A stretch of DNA of 20,715 nt, taken from Deltaproteobacteria bacterium. GTDB taxonomy: Bacteria > Desulfobacterota > Desulfarculia > Desulfarculales > Desulfarculaceae. A program made the position numbers and the translations under genes. The notes beneath the pieces were generated by a model. That model saw only the letters and a list, made by a program, of their open reading frames with translations. It was not told the DNA's origin and ran no database searches. This document shows, in pieces, positions 1-7,364 of this stretch (positions are counted from its first letter, which is position 1; the number at the start of each line of letters is the position of its first letter). The stretch lies in assembly GCA_020444165.1 (NCBI GenBank), contig JAHLLK010000087.1, forward strand, positions 1-20,715, given 5' to 3'.

Positions 1-2
1 GC

Positions 3-98
3 GGGCTGGGCATCTTCCTCATGGAAAGCTTCATGGACCGGGTGGAGCGCTCCCGTGAGAACGGACGGAACCGTTTGGTCATGGCCAAGGTGCTGTAG
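3..98 (+). CDS. Anti-sigma factor / serine kinase-type HATPase, C-terminal end only
   Basis: Only the last 31 codons lie in the window, ending at TAG 96-98. The reading GLGIFLMESFMDRVE, followed by NRLVMAKVL, matches the last helix and strand of RsbW/SpoIIAB-like GHKL ATPases, where G-x-G-[IL]-[FY]-L-[IM]-x-x-x-M-D is followed by a G-N/T-x-[LV]-x-[ML]-x-K strand. Family members usually bind and inhibit sigma factors or phosphorylate anti-anti-sigma proteins. The start and the ATP-binding N, G1 and G2 boxes lie outside the window, so the partner cannot be judged. The call rests on this short C-terminal signature alone. Confidence 0.6.
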   Translation, partial: GLGIFLMESFMDRVERSRENGRNRLVMAKVL

Positions 99-362
99 GG
101 GGGAGACTTTTTAGATTCCAATCAATTGGCCACGGGCGAACTCTCGCAGCTGCAATCACGCCGAAACCATGGCCAGTGTGGTGGCCCCGCAGATTCGCAA
201 CGCCTGCCGGAGATGCAGATTTTGAAGCATGTGTCTCGGTTGTTGCGATAAATAATCTATGCAGACGGGCCTACCATACGCAACAAAGTTGCAGATGGTG
301 TTGATTCAAGCCGATACTTGATATAAGGTAACGCTTCTCAAAGACCCCTGCCGGAAGGATAC
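99..362. other. Intergenic region upstream of the toxin-antitoxin-like pair
   Basis: These 264 bp carry no convincing ORF. They are clearly AT-richer than most of the window and should hold the promoter of the downstream pair. Possible elements are TTGATT at 301-306 followed after 15 bp by TATAAG at 322-327, but the spacing is short. A small inverted repeat CCAAT-CA-ATTGG lies at 118-129, just after the preceding stop codon. No clear terminator is seen after the stop at 98. Confidence 0.4.
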
Positions 363-1157
363 ATGGACACGGAGCGCGCGGACCTGCTCCTAAAGTACTG
401 CCTTGCCTATGCCGGGCAAAAAGACTATGGGGAGCGGGAGCTTGGTCCCATCCACCTGATAAAATACCTATACCTAGCCGATTTATTCTATGCCGAGCAC
501 CACGGCGGCCAAACCTTCACCGGAATACCCTGGATATTTCACAGTTTTGGGCCTTGGTCTGTCGAGGCTTGGCAAAGGATCGGGCCTGTGGTCCAAACGA
601 CCGGTGCGGCTACGCGGCACGGAACCTATTGGCAAGATGAATCGTCTTTCGTGAGGTTCACCCTGGAGGACAAACAATTACTTTCCGCATTAGAGCACAA
701 AATTCCCATTGAATTGCAGGGATATCTTTCAAAGACCATTAGAGACTTTGGCGATGATACCCAGAGTCTCCTGCATTTTGTGTACTCGACCAAGCCGATG
801 CTTTCCGCTGCCCCCAGGGAGAGGCTCGATTTCAGATCCATTCGAGAAAATGATGAGCTTTCGCTGGAAGAACTGTTTGATATACCTCTTGAAGTCAAAC
901 AAATTAGCAAAACAAAACAGAAAAAGCTGGATGAGGCTCGTAGACTAAAAAAAGAAAGCATTAGAAATCGCCTCGCAGCAAGAGCAGCTGGTAAGTTGGT
1001 TTCGCCTCCTACTCCTCCCGTTTTCGATGAGGTGTTCATGGAAGGTCTGGAGTGGCTTGATGATCTAGCTGGAGACCAAATCGAGGAATGTTCCGGTGAA
1101 ATAGTTGTAGATTCTAGCATCTGGAAGTCACGTGCACGGGGGGAAAGTGAGCCGTGA
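363..1157 (+). CDS. Panacea-domain-like putative antitoxin (264 aa)
   Basis: ATG at 363 sits after a good ribosome site (GGAAGG, 4 nt gap). Residues about 27-80 (IHLIKYLYLADLFYAEHHGG, then GIPWIFHSFGPWSVEAW) resemble the Panacea (SocA/DUF4065-like) domain: a KxLYLADL helix, an aromatic G-x-P turn and a GPWS/GPV-type motif. LLHFVYSTKPML at about 136-147 fits its later helix. Residues about 178-215 are Lys/Arg-rich and probably helical, and the C terminus is acidic. Panacea proteins are promiscuous antitoxins that neutralise a toxin encoded next door (established for the PanAT family). The next gene overlaps by 4 bp (GTGA), which suits a co-translated antitoxin-toxin pair. Base composition is AT-richer than flanking genes (23 G/C of 60 at 841-900), suggesting acquisition. 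The domain call is from pattern recognition and could be wrong. Confidence 0.55.
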   Translation: MDTERADLLLKYCLAYAGQKDYGERELGPIHLIKYLYLADLFYAEHHGGQTFTGIPWIFHSFGPWSVEAWQRIGPVVQTTGAATRHGTYWQDESSFVRFTLEDKQLLSALEHKIPIELQGYLSKTIRDFGDDTQSLLHFVYSTKPMLSAAPRERLDFRSIRENDELSLEELFDIPLEVKQISKTKQKKLDEARRLKKESIRNRLAARAAGKLVSPPTPPVFDEVFMEGLEWLDDLAGDQIEECSGEIVVDSSIWKSRARGESEP

Positions 1158-1867
1158 GCGCCTGGCCTGATGATTCTGTTCAAAGCTTTTGCTCCGCTTG
1201 GTGGACAAAAAAGCTTCCCCAGAAAATTGAACGAGGAAGACTGATTTGGGCTTATCTGCCACACATGGCCCAACAGCCCATGCTTTTGGTGCCTGAATCG
1301 AGGCCTTCACCCACCGAGCATGGCTCTTTTTTGTTTAGGATTGAAGCTTTTGATATTGGACGCCCCTCCGCTCCGCCTCGTTTGCCCGTGGCTGCCATGC
1401 CTGATAATCACAGAGAGGAAAGATTTGTTCTTCGGGCAAAAAAAAGGCCCGCGGTAATCATATGCCAGGGGGGAGGCAACGTTCCGGGTAGCTTGAGGAC
1501 AGGGGGAGCGAAACGGTTTCACCCCACCTGTTTGGTGGTACCCTCGTATGGCGGGGATCAATCTGGTAAGCGGGCAGGCTACAAACCGGAGTTCATACAG
1601 CGTATCCGAAGAGCTGAGTGGCCCCAATTCATTTGGGACTCCCTTCCCTTACATACTACTACGCGAGAATCCATACTGCGACTGGACCACATCCAACCTA
1701 TCTCGAGAGACAACCTTTCGATACAACTCACGGAATTCTGTCTCAGCGATGAGGCATTAGTTCTATTGGACGAGTGGCTCGTTTGGCTTCAAACAGGAAT
1801 GTTGCCGGCAGATGGCCACCTGCTAGAAATTCGTGAAACCCTCCTGGAAACTGACGCATCCATTTAA
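1154..1867 (+). CDS. Putative PemK/MazF-like toxin (237 aa), partner of the preceding gene
   Basis: The start is GTG 1154, overlapping the upstream stop in GTGA (1154-1157). The protein reads like an enlarged PemK/MazF beta barrel. RGRLIWAYLP (about 26-35) could be strand 1. KKRPAVIIC (about 95-103) matches the conserved RRPA-[LV]-V strand. CLVVPSYG (about 125-132) matches the next strand. ESILRLDHIQPIS (about 170-182) matches the S-x-[LV]-R-[LC]-D-x-[IL]-x-x-[IL] strand that ends the barrel core, and a helix follows. MazF-fold toxins are mostly endoribonucleases. A long insert at about 36-94 separates the first two strands, unlike the 110-aa family norm. Coupling to a Panacea-like protein supports a toxin role, but activity and fold are inferred. 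It could instead be a non-toxic PemK-fold protein. Confidence 0.5.
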   Translation: MSAWPDDSVQSFCSAWWTKKLPQKIERGRLIWAYLPHMAQQPMLLVPESRPSPTEHGSFLFRIEAFDIGRPSAPPRLPVAAMPDNHREERFVLRAKKRPAVIICQGGGNVPGSLRTGGAKRFHPTCLVVPSYGGDQSGKRAGYKPEFIQRIRRAEWPQFIWDSLPLHTTTRESILRLDHIQPISRDNLSIQLTEFCLSDEALVLLDEWLVWLQTGMLPADGHLLEIRETLLETDASI

Positions 1868-1881
1868 GCCCTATGGCTTAA
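1864..1881 (+). terminator. Hairpin over the stop codon of the toxin-like gene
   Basis: A perfect 7-bp stem TTAAGCC/GGCTTAA with loop CTAT includes the TAA stop (1865-1867). A second hairpin CCGCTC/GAGCGG follows at 1897-1914. Neither has a strong T-run, so termination is only a guess; the first could instead stabilise the mRNA end. Confidence 0.35.
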
Positions 1882-2054
1882 GCACGGCACCTCCGACCGC
1901 TCCTCTCCGAGCGGCGGCTTGCCGAGTTCTGATCTGCCTCTGTCGTACTGCCTGTAAAGCACCTTGGGTGGTGCGGATAGCTGGGCAGACCCTCTAATGG
2001 CCTTGGTGTGCTCTTGTAGCAGTCGGTTACCGTCCCTGTTCACCCTTTCTCAGA

Positions 2055-2122
2055 CCCCCGCCACCTGGGCAACCGCCCGGCCCAGGGCGTTGCACTCTCC
2101 AAATCCCCCACCTCCTAGCGCA
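2055..2122 (-). pseudogene. Decayed remnant resembling the 3' end of an amidase gene
   Basis: About 65 bp here align with the end of the intact amidase gene further right (about 3210-3275) at roughly three quarters identity with one single-base gap. Shared blocks include CCCGGCCCA and CTCCAAATCC. In the homologous frame the minus strand still gives a tail similar to the amidase C terminus. No intact gene accompanies it. It looks like the residue of a duplicated or recombined amidase copy downstream of the deacetylase gene. The rest of the gene-free stretch 1868-2153 shows nothing else recognisable. Confidence 0.45.
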
Positions 2123-2153
2123 GCCGGCCCCCGGTCTTCCTGAAATCTCCAGC

Positions 2154-3083
2154 CTACTCCGCCGCGCTCCAAGCCGGCAGCCCCATGAGCGCGCGCCAGT
2201 GTTGGGCTATGTCCAGCCGCCGGGCGAACCAATAGCCGCCCTTGGCGGTGACGTGCTCCAGAAAGCGCACCAGACCGGCGATGCGGCCGGGCCGGCCGGT
2301 GAGGCGGGGGTGAATGCCCACCGACATCAGGGCCGGGCGGGTTTCACCCTCCTGCCACAGGGTTTCAAAGGCATCGATGCAGTATTGCGCAAAGTGCTCG
2401 GCCAGGATGAAGTTGCCGCCGGCCATGAAGCGCATGTCGTTGGTGTCAAAGGCATAGGGCACGATGACGTGGCTTTGGCCGTCAATCTCAATGAGATGGG
2501 GCAGATCGTCGTCGTAGGCGTCGGAGTCGTAGAGGAAGCCGCCTTCCACCAAAAGCCGCCGGGTGAGGGGCGAAGGGGCTCCCTTGGTGTGCCAGCCCAC
2601 CGGCCGCACCCCGGCCGCGTCCTTGATGACCGCTACCGTCTTCGCGATTACGGCCCGCTCGTGGGCCTCTTCCATGTTCACGTGGCCCTCCCAGCGATAG
2701 GAGTGACCGGCCACCTCGTGGCCGCGGGCCACCGCGTCCCGGGCCAGCCAGGGCGAGCGCTCGATGGCCCGGCCCGAGGCGCTGATGGTGCATTTGGCCC
2801 CGAAGCGCTCCACCGCGCGCATCACCCGCCAATAACCCACCCGGGTGCCGTAGTCGAAATGGGAGGCCAGGCAGGAGTTGGGCACCCCCTCCACCGGCTC
2901 CACGATCTCGTAAACCGTCTCGTTGCGCTCGTCTCCGTCGGCCAGGGACAACTCGGCCCCTTCCTCCACGTTGAGCACCAGGGATACTGCCACCCGGGCC
3001 TGGCCGGGCCACTTCGGGTCGGGCGGGTGGTCGGCATAGCCCCGGAAATCGCGGGGATAGGGGGTGGGCTCTTGGGGGCTCAT
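2154..3083 (-). CDS. Polysaccharide deacetylase-fold hydrolase, PuuE allantoinase-like (309 aa)
   Basis: ATG at 3083 follows CAGGAG with a 7-nt gap. The protein starts like PuuE-type enzymes: DFRGYADHPPDPKWPG, then RVAVSLVLNVEEG at about 30-42. Other family landmarks are FDYGTRVGYWR (76-86), GHEVAGHSYRWEGH (121-134), DSDAYDDDLP (186-195) and SVGIHPRLTGRPGRI (254-268). The NodB TFDD metal motif is replaced by LNVEEG, as expected for the allantoinase/cyclic amidase branch. Members of that branch hydrolyse allantoin or related cyclic amides; the fold also occurs in chitin and peptidoglycan deacetylases. No signal peptide is visible, so it is cytosolic. It lies 116 bp downstream of an amidase on the same strand, probably one operon, suggesting ring opening followed by amide hydrolysis. 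The exact substrate is unknown; no other allantoin genes are nearby. Confidence 0.8.
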   Translation of the reverse strand: MSPQEPTPYPRDFRGYADHPPDPKWPGQARVAVSLVLNVEEGAELSLADGDERNETVYEIVEPVEGVPNSCLASHFDYGTRVGYWRVMRAVERFGAKCTISASGRAIERSPWLARDAVARGHEVAGHSYRWEGHVNMEEAHERAVIAKTVAVIKDAAGVRPVGWHTKGAPSPLTRRLLVEGGFLYDSDAYDDDLPHLIEIDGQSHVIVPYAFDTNDMRFMAGGNFILAEHFAQYCIDAFETLWQEGETRPALMSVGIHPRLTGRPGRIAGLVRFLEHVTAKGGYWFARRLDIAQHWRALMGLPAWSAAE

Positions 3084-3199
3084 GGCACTGCTCCTGAAGT
3101 GGGTCCAATGGCTACCATTTCATTGTAGCCCAAAAATTGAATGCCCTTGGGGAGTCAGCCTGCCGCCTGATCCAAGCTGATTTACCCACCCCCTTCCCT

Positions 3200-4651
3200 T
3201 CACGCTCCCGGCACCCGGGGCAACCTCCCGGCCCAAGGCATCACCCGCTCCAAATCCGCCGCCACCTGGCACAGCAGATCCTCGCGGCCATAGGCCGCGG
3301 TGAGCATCACCCCCTGGGGCAGGCCGGCGGGCGAGAGGCCCAAGGGCAGGCTCACGGCCGGCTGGCCGGTGAGGTTGGCCAGGCAGGAGATCCCCACCAG
3401 GCGAAGTGTCTCGTCCCACAGGGCCGGGAACCCGGAGGGCTCCACGGTGAAGCGGCCCAGGGGCAGCTTCTCCACCGGCCACACCGGGGTGACCCACAGG
3501 TCCCAATCCTGGTGGAACGCCCCCATGACCCGGCCCACGGCGTGCCGCTGGAAGGCGGCCAGCTGGCTGGCCGCGCCGGGCAGGGCCCGGCCCTTTTGCA
3601 GGAGCCACCAGGAGAACGGCTCCAGATCAGCCTCCGCGGCCGGCCGGCCCTGGGTCTGCTGGCAGGTGGCGTCGATGCCAAAGGCCAGGCAGGGCAGGAA
3701 GGCGTTCTCCAGGGCCTGGCGGGTGAAGGCCGGGTCCAGGGCCGGCGCGGCCGGAGCCACCTGGTGCCCCAGGCCGGCCAGGGCCGCGGCCGCACCCTGC
3801 ACCGCCGCCTGGCAGGGGGGCTCCACCGCGGCGGTCAGGAAGGCCCCGTCGCTCCAGGCCACCTTGAGCCGCGGCGTGGGCTGCTCCAAGAGGGCCAGGT
3901 AGGAGGCCGGGGCCGGCGGCGCGGCGTAGGGATCGCCCGGGGCCGGGCCGGCCGTGGCGTCCAGGGCGGCGGCCGAGTCCCGCACCGAGCGGGTCAGCAC
4001 GTGCTCGCCAAAGAGACCGCCGTGCAACTCCCCGAAATAAGGGGCCAGGGTTATGCGGCCCCGGCTGGGCTTCAAGCCCACCACCCCGCACAACGCGGCG
4101 GGGAGCCGCAGGGAGCCGCCGGCGTCGTTGCCGTGGGCGACGGGAGTGAACCCGGCCGCCACCGCGGCGGCCGAGCCGCCGGAGGAGCCGCCCACCGCGA
4201 GCCCCTCGCCCCAGGGGTTGACCGTGGGGCCGTACATGGTGGGCTCGGTGGTGGGCACGATGCCCCACTCGGGCACGTTGGTCTTGCCCAGGGGCACCAT
4301 ACCGGCCTGCTTCAGCCGGGCCACCTGGGCCGAGTCCACCGCGGACGGCGGCAGGCCGGCCAGCAAGGTGGAGGAAAGGTCGGTGCGCCAGCCCCGCACT
4401 TCGCCGCCGGCATTCTTCAGGAGCAGCGGCACGCCCCACAGGGGCCCGGAGGGCTCACCCTCCCGGTCCAGACGGTCAGCCACGGCCAGGGCCTCCTCGG
4501 GGTACAGGGCCACCACCGCGTTCAAGCGGGGGTTCAACTCCGCGATGCGGGCCAAGGCCGCCTCCACCACCTCGCGCACGCTCACCTTCCGGCCCCGGAT
4601 CAGCTCCGCCAGGGCCAGGCCGTCCTCGCCCGCGTAGATTCCGCTTTCCAT
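3200..4651 (-). CDS. Amidase signature family hydrolase (483 aa)
   Basis: ATG at 4651 follows GGGAGG with a 6-nt gap. This is a full-length amidase signature enzyme with the Ser-cisSer-Lys apparatus: K79 in GVPLLLKN, the GGSSGGS loop at 154-160, and nucleophile S180 in DAGGSLRLPA. GLKPSRGRI (192-200) follows as in GatA/NylA-like members. The GatA-type tail for a GatB partner is not evident, and no gatB or gatC is nearby, so a catabolic amidase is likelier than tRNA amidotransferase. It acts on a small amide or amide released from a ring; the substrate is not deducible. It is probably first in an operon with the PuuE-like gene and is transcribed away from a TetR regulator whose likely operator lies in the shared promoter. 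A long antisense ORF covers it but is a GC-frame shadow. Confidence 0.9.
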   Translation of the reverse strand: MESGIYAGEDGLALAELIRGRKVSVREVVEAALARIAELNPRLNAVVALYPEEALAVADRLDREGEPSGPLWGVPLLLKNAGGEVRGWRTDLSSTLLAGLPPSAVDSAQVARLKQAGMVPLGKTNVPEWGIVPTTEPTMYGPTVNPWGEGLAVGGSSGGSAAAVAAGFTPVAHGNDAGGSLRLPAALCGVVGLKPSRGRITLAPYFGELHGGLFGEHVLTRSVRDSAAALDATAGPAPGDPYAAPPAPASYLALLEQPTPRLKVAWSDGAFLTAAVEPPCQAAVQGAAAALAGLGHQVAPAAPALDPAFTRQALENAFLPCLAFGIDATCQQTQGRPAAEADLEPFSWWLLQKGRALPGAASQLAAFQRHAVGRVMGAFHQDWDLWVTPVWPVEKLPLGRFTVEPSGFPALWDETLRLVGISCLANLTGQPAVSLPLGLSPAGLPQGVMLTAAYGREDLLCQVAADLERVMPWAGRLPRVPGA

Positions 4652-4760
4652 GCTACACCTCCCGGTAAGGGGCGGGTTCTGGCCAAGAGAGTCCCGGCTT
4701 GCTCCGGCCGGGCGCCCGCCCCGGTTAGTTCTGCAAGGAACGGTAGCATGGCGTAGAATT

Positions 4761-4796
4761 TATTTCTAGAATATTTTTCTAGAAAATATTTCTAGG
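4761..4796. promoter_or_regulatory. Probable TetR operator: three CTAG boxes 13 bp apart
   Basis: In the divergent amidase/TetR spacer, CTAG occurs at 4766, 4779 and 4792, exactly 13 bp apart, each inside a TTTCTAG context, making a 13-bp tandem repeat. The middle box centres an inverted repeat: arms AATATTTT (4770-4777) and AAAATATT (4783-4790) around TCTAG. The block is extremely AT-rich in a GC-rich neighbourhood, so it probably also holds both promoters. TetR proteins typically bind such palindromes next to their own gene; that this one does is inference. Confidence 0.65.
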
Positions 4797-4863
4797 ACCC
4801 GGCGCGCGTGCCGGCCAGGAATTGCCTTGTCTGGGCTCCGGCTTCCGTGTTAGCGGTGATAAG

Positions 4864-5463
4864 ATGGAAAATGGCAGTAAAAACACACGGCAAAGCATCA
4901 TGGAAGCCGCCCTGGACTGCTTCCTGGAAAAGGGGTACGGCCCCACCACCATCCAGGACATCCGCCGGCGCTCCGGGGCCAGCGTGGGCAGCATCTACCA
5001 TTTCTTCGGCAGCAAGGACGGCCTGGCCGTGGAGCTGTTCACCGAGGCCTTCCGGGCCATGGCCTTTGCCACCATCGACTTTCCCGATGACGTGTCGGCC
5101 CGGGAGGCCATCCGCCTGTCCATTGCCGGGGCCATAGACTGGGCCGTGGCCCATGAGAAGTACTACAGCTACCTGGACCGGATGCGCTGGCTGGGCCCGG
5201 TGGCGGCCATCAAGCCCGACATCCTGGACATCCTGCGCCAGGCCCGGGCCCGGGGCGAGGAGATCATGGCCCGCTACACCGCGCGGGGGGAGTATCGGGA
5301 ACTGCCCTGGGAACTGGCCCACGCCCTGATCCTGGGGCCGGCCTACGATTACCTGCAACTCCGCCTGGCCGGGCAGACCGCCGTCAGCCCGGAAGAGGCC
5401 ACGGAGGCGCTGGCCGAAGCGGCCTGGCAGGCGGTGAAGGGGCCCCGGGCGTCTGAGGGCTGA
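4864..5463 (+). CDS. TetR/AcrR family transcriptional regulator (199 aa)
   Basis: ATG 4864 is preferred; an upstream in-frame TTG at 4822 would add 14 residues with no similarity to the family. Residues about 8-55 form the TetR helix-turn-helix: TRQSIMEAALDCFLEKGYGPTTIQDIRRRSG, then VGSIYHFFGSKDGL, with the hallmark G-S-I-Y-H-F-F-x-S-K-D recognition helix and turn. The C-terminal part is helical, as in ligand-binding TetR domains, with SYLDRMRWLGPVAAIKPDILDILR and LAHALILGPAYDYLQLRLAGQ. It likely represses its own gene and the divergent amidase operon through the CTAG array upstream, and perhaps the lyase gene downstream. The effector may be a catabolite of that pathway, which cannot be read from sequence. 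Confidence 0.9.
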   Translation: MENGSKNTRQSIMEAALDCFLEKGYGPTTIQDIRRRSGASVGSIYHFFGSKDGLAVELFTEAFRAMAFATIDFPDDVSAREAIRLSIAGAIDWAVAHEKYYSYLDRMRWLGPVAAIKPDILDILRQARARGEEIMARYTARGEYRELPWELAHALILGPAYDYLQLRLAGQTAVSPEEATEALAEAAWQAVKGPRASEG

Positions 5464-5659
5464 ACCGGAAAGGAGATGTTTTGGAATAGGAAGCTTCCCT
5501 GGGAGGTCTGCGGGTACGGTGGCTGCCTGGCCTGCCTGGCCGGGAGCCGCGGCCCCCGCCACCCTTCCCCCCTATTTCACCTCGACCCACCTTATAAGCA
5601 CCCTGCGGGAACAAGGTAAGCAACCCGGGCCGGCACGGCCCCAATCCGGAGGGATAATC

Positions 5660-6532
5660 GTGAAGAAAACCACTATATTCCGCAAGCTGGTCAACGAACC
5701 CGAGATCCTGCGGCTGCCCGTGGCCCACGATGGCCTGTCCATCCTGGCCCTGGCCCAGGCCGGGTTCTCGGCCGTGAGCGTGGCCGGCTACGGCGCGGCC
5801 GGCAGCCTCCTGGGCCTGCCGGACATCGGGCTTTTGAGTTCCACGGAGATGCTGACCCACTACGCCAACCTCATCGCCCGGGTGGACCTGCCAGTCATGG
5901 TGGACATCGACACCGGCTTTGGCGACGTCAACAACGTGATCCGCACGGTGCGCCAGGTAGAGCAGATGGGCGCGGCGGCCCTGTTCCTGGAGGATCAGAC
6001 CTTTCCAAAACGCTGCGGCCACATGAACGACAAGAGCGTGGTGGATGCCGAGGAATACCTGCCCAAGCTCCGGGCCGCCCTGTGGGCCCGCCGGGACCCG
6101 GACTTCGTGATCATGGCCCGCACCGACGCGGCCGCGGTGTACGGCCTGGACGAGGCCATCCGCCGGGCGAAGCTCTACGCCGCGGCCGGGGCGGACATGG
6201 TCTTCGTGGAGGCGGTCACCACGGAGGAGGACATGCGCCGGGTCAACGCCGCGGTGGGGGCGCCCAGCATGGCCAACATGATCGAAGGCGGCAAGACCCC
6301 CTTCCTCACGGCGGCCGAGCTGCAGGATATCGGCTACGCGGCGGTGGCCTACCCCTGCGGCTCGGTGTTCACCGCGGTGCGGGCCTTGCAGAAATGGGCC
6401 GGGTATCTCTGGCGCTACGGCACCACCGAGGGCTTTGCCTCGCCGGAGACCATGGTGAATTTCGAGGATTATTTCCGCTTCATCGGGGCCGAGGCCATCC
6501 GGAAGCGGGAGGCCCAGTTCCGGGAAAAGTGA
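5660..6532 (+). CDS. Isocitrate lyase/PEP mutase family C-C lyase (290 aa)
   Basis: GTG 5660 is chosen because GGAGGG precedes it by 6 nt and similarity begins at MKKTTIFRKL; an open extension up to 5519 looks noncoding. The protein is an (alpha/beta)8 PEP mutase/isocitrate lyase superfamily member. VDIDTGFGD (81-89) supplies the Mg-binding aspartates. EDQTFPKRCGH (111-121) holds the flexible catalytic loop with C119, the KRCGH form of KKCGH, indicating a C-C lyase rather than a phosphonomutase. MARTDA at about 152-157 is also conserved. Size fits 2-methylisocitrate lyase, 2,3-dimethylmalate lyase and oxaloacetate decarboxylase. No 2-methylcitrate synthase or dehydratase genes lie nearby, so a catabolic lyase acting on a substituted malate is as likely as methylisocitrate lyase. 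It follows the TetR gene on the same strand, 196 bp away. Confidence 0.85.
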   Translation: MKKTTIFRKLVNEPEILRLPVAHDGLSILALAQAGFSAVSVAGYGAAGSLLGLPDIGLLSSTEMLTHYANLIARVDLPVMVDIDTGFGDVNNVIRTVRQVEQMGAAALFLEDQTFPKRCGHMNDKSVVDAEEYLPKLRAALWARRDPDFVIMARTDAAAVYGLDEAIRRAKLYAAAGADMVFVEAVTTEEDMRRVNAAVGAPSMANMIEGGKTPFLTAAELQDIGYAAVAYPCGSVFTAVRALQKWAGYLWRYGTTEGFASPETMVNFEDYFRFIGAEAIRKREAQFREK

Positions 6533-6572
6533 GGGCCGGGCCGGTGGGGAGAAGTGGGCCTCCCTGACCAGA

Positions 6573-6591
6573 GCGCGGGGGCGGGCCGCGC
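6573..6591. terminator. Hairpin between two convergent genes
   Basis: Stem GCGCGG (6573-6578) pairs with CCGCGC (6586-6591) across a 7-nt loop, in the 66-bp gap between the convergent lyase and methyltransferase genes. No T-run follows in either direction, so intrinsic termination is uncertain. Confidence 0.3.
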
Positions 6592-6598
6592 CGGTCCT

Positions 6599-7285
6599 TC
6601 AGGGGCGGGCGAGCAGGATGATGCCGTCCCGGGCCAGCAGCCCGGCGTCGGCGGTGTCCACCCGCCAGCCGGCCTCCTGGGCCAGGCGGGCCATGGTGGC
6701 CTGGTCGTTCCGGGGCCACCAGATCGCGTCGTCGGGCAGGTCCTGGAATTCGGCCGGCACCCCGCTTTTCCCTCCCCAGCCCCAGGCGGCGAGCTTGTCC
6801 CAATCGGCGTACTGGTGGGCGGCCCGCCCGCCGGGGTGCAGGCAGGGGAGCGCGTTCCGCAGAATCTCGGCGATGAGCGCCTGGTTGCAGTGGCAAAGCA
6901 CCCCAAAGGACCAGAAGAAATCAAAATAGTCCCGGGGCAGGCCGGCAAAGGAGTTGTCCCTCACCCGATGGCAGATCAGGCGGCCGGGGTAACGCTCCGG
7001 CTGCAGCCAGGGGCGCACGTCCTGGAAGTCCACGGTGTGCACCTCGCCCCCGGCAAGGGTGGCCAGGATGGCCCTGGTCCAGGACCCCCGGCCGGGGCCC
7101 AGCTCCAGCACCCGGGCCCCGGGCGCCAGGTGGGGCCGCACCAGCTCGTCGAACACCGAGCCATAGGAGCCGCCGATCAGGTCCTCCTCGCCCCGGCGGC
7201 GCTCGTCCGGCTCCGGGGCCAGGATATCGCCGCTGTCGTATCCATAGGCGAACTGCTCTTTAAGCCATTCCAAAGTAGGCGCCAA
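6599..7285 (-). CDS. Class I SAM-dependent methyltransferase (228 aa)
   Basis: TTG 7285 is the likely start because AGGAG stands 6 nt before it and no ATG is better placed. Motif I is ARVLELGPGRGSWT (57-70), and VHTVDFQD near residue 85 holds the acidic residue that would contact the SAM ribose. DFFWSFGVLCHC at about 120 is a motif IV/V-like segment, and LHPGGRAAHQY is the typical post-IV loop. N-terminal residues are not part of the Rossmann core and may cover the substrate. The acceptor substrate cannot be inferred. It lies 79 bp downstream of the CoA-transferase on the same strand, so the two may be co-transcribed, although a shared pathway is not obvious. Confidence 0.8.
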   Translation of the reverse strand: MAPTLEWLKEQFAYGYDSGDILAPEPDERRRGEEDLIGGSYGSVFDELVRPHLAPGARVLELGPGRGSWTRAILATLAGGEVHTVDFQDVRPWLQPERYPGRLICHRVRDNSFAGLPRDYFDFFWSFGVLCHCNQALIAEILRNALPCLHPGGRAAHQYADWDKLAAWGWGGKSGVPAEFQDLPDDAIWWPRNDQATMARLAQEAGWRVDTADAGLLARDGIILLARP

Positions 7286-7364
7286 GGCGTTCTCCTGGGG
7301 AAGGACCGGCCAGGGCCGGCCCCACCCGGTCAGTAAAACCCGGGCGAGGCCCCCGGGGTCTGGT

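Noticed and set aside
3137..4756. 539-aa ORF antisense to the amidase gene
   Set aside because: Gly/His/Gln-rich shadow of a GC-rich gene with no family resemblance; the amidase on the other strand has full catalytic motifs.
5476..5619. 47-codon ORF after the TetR gene (ATG 5476)
   Set aside because: AGGAG directly abuts the ATG with no spacing, and the product has no plausible features.
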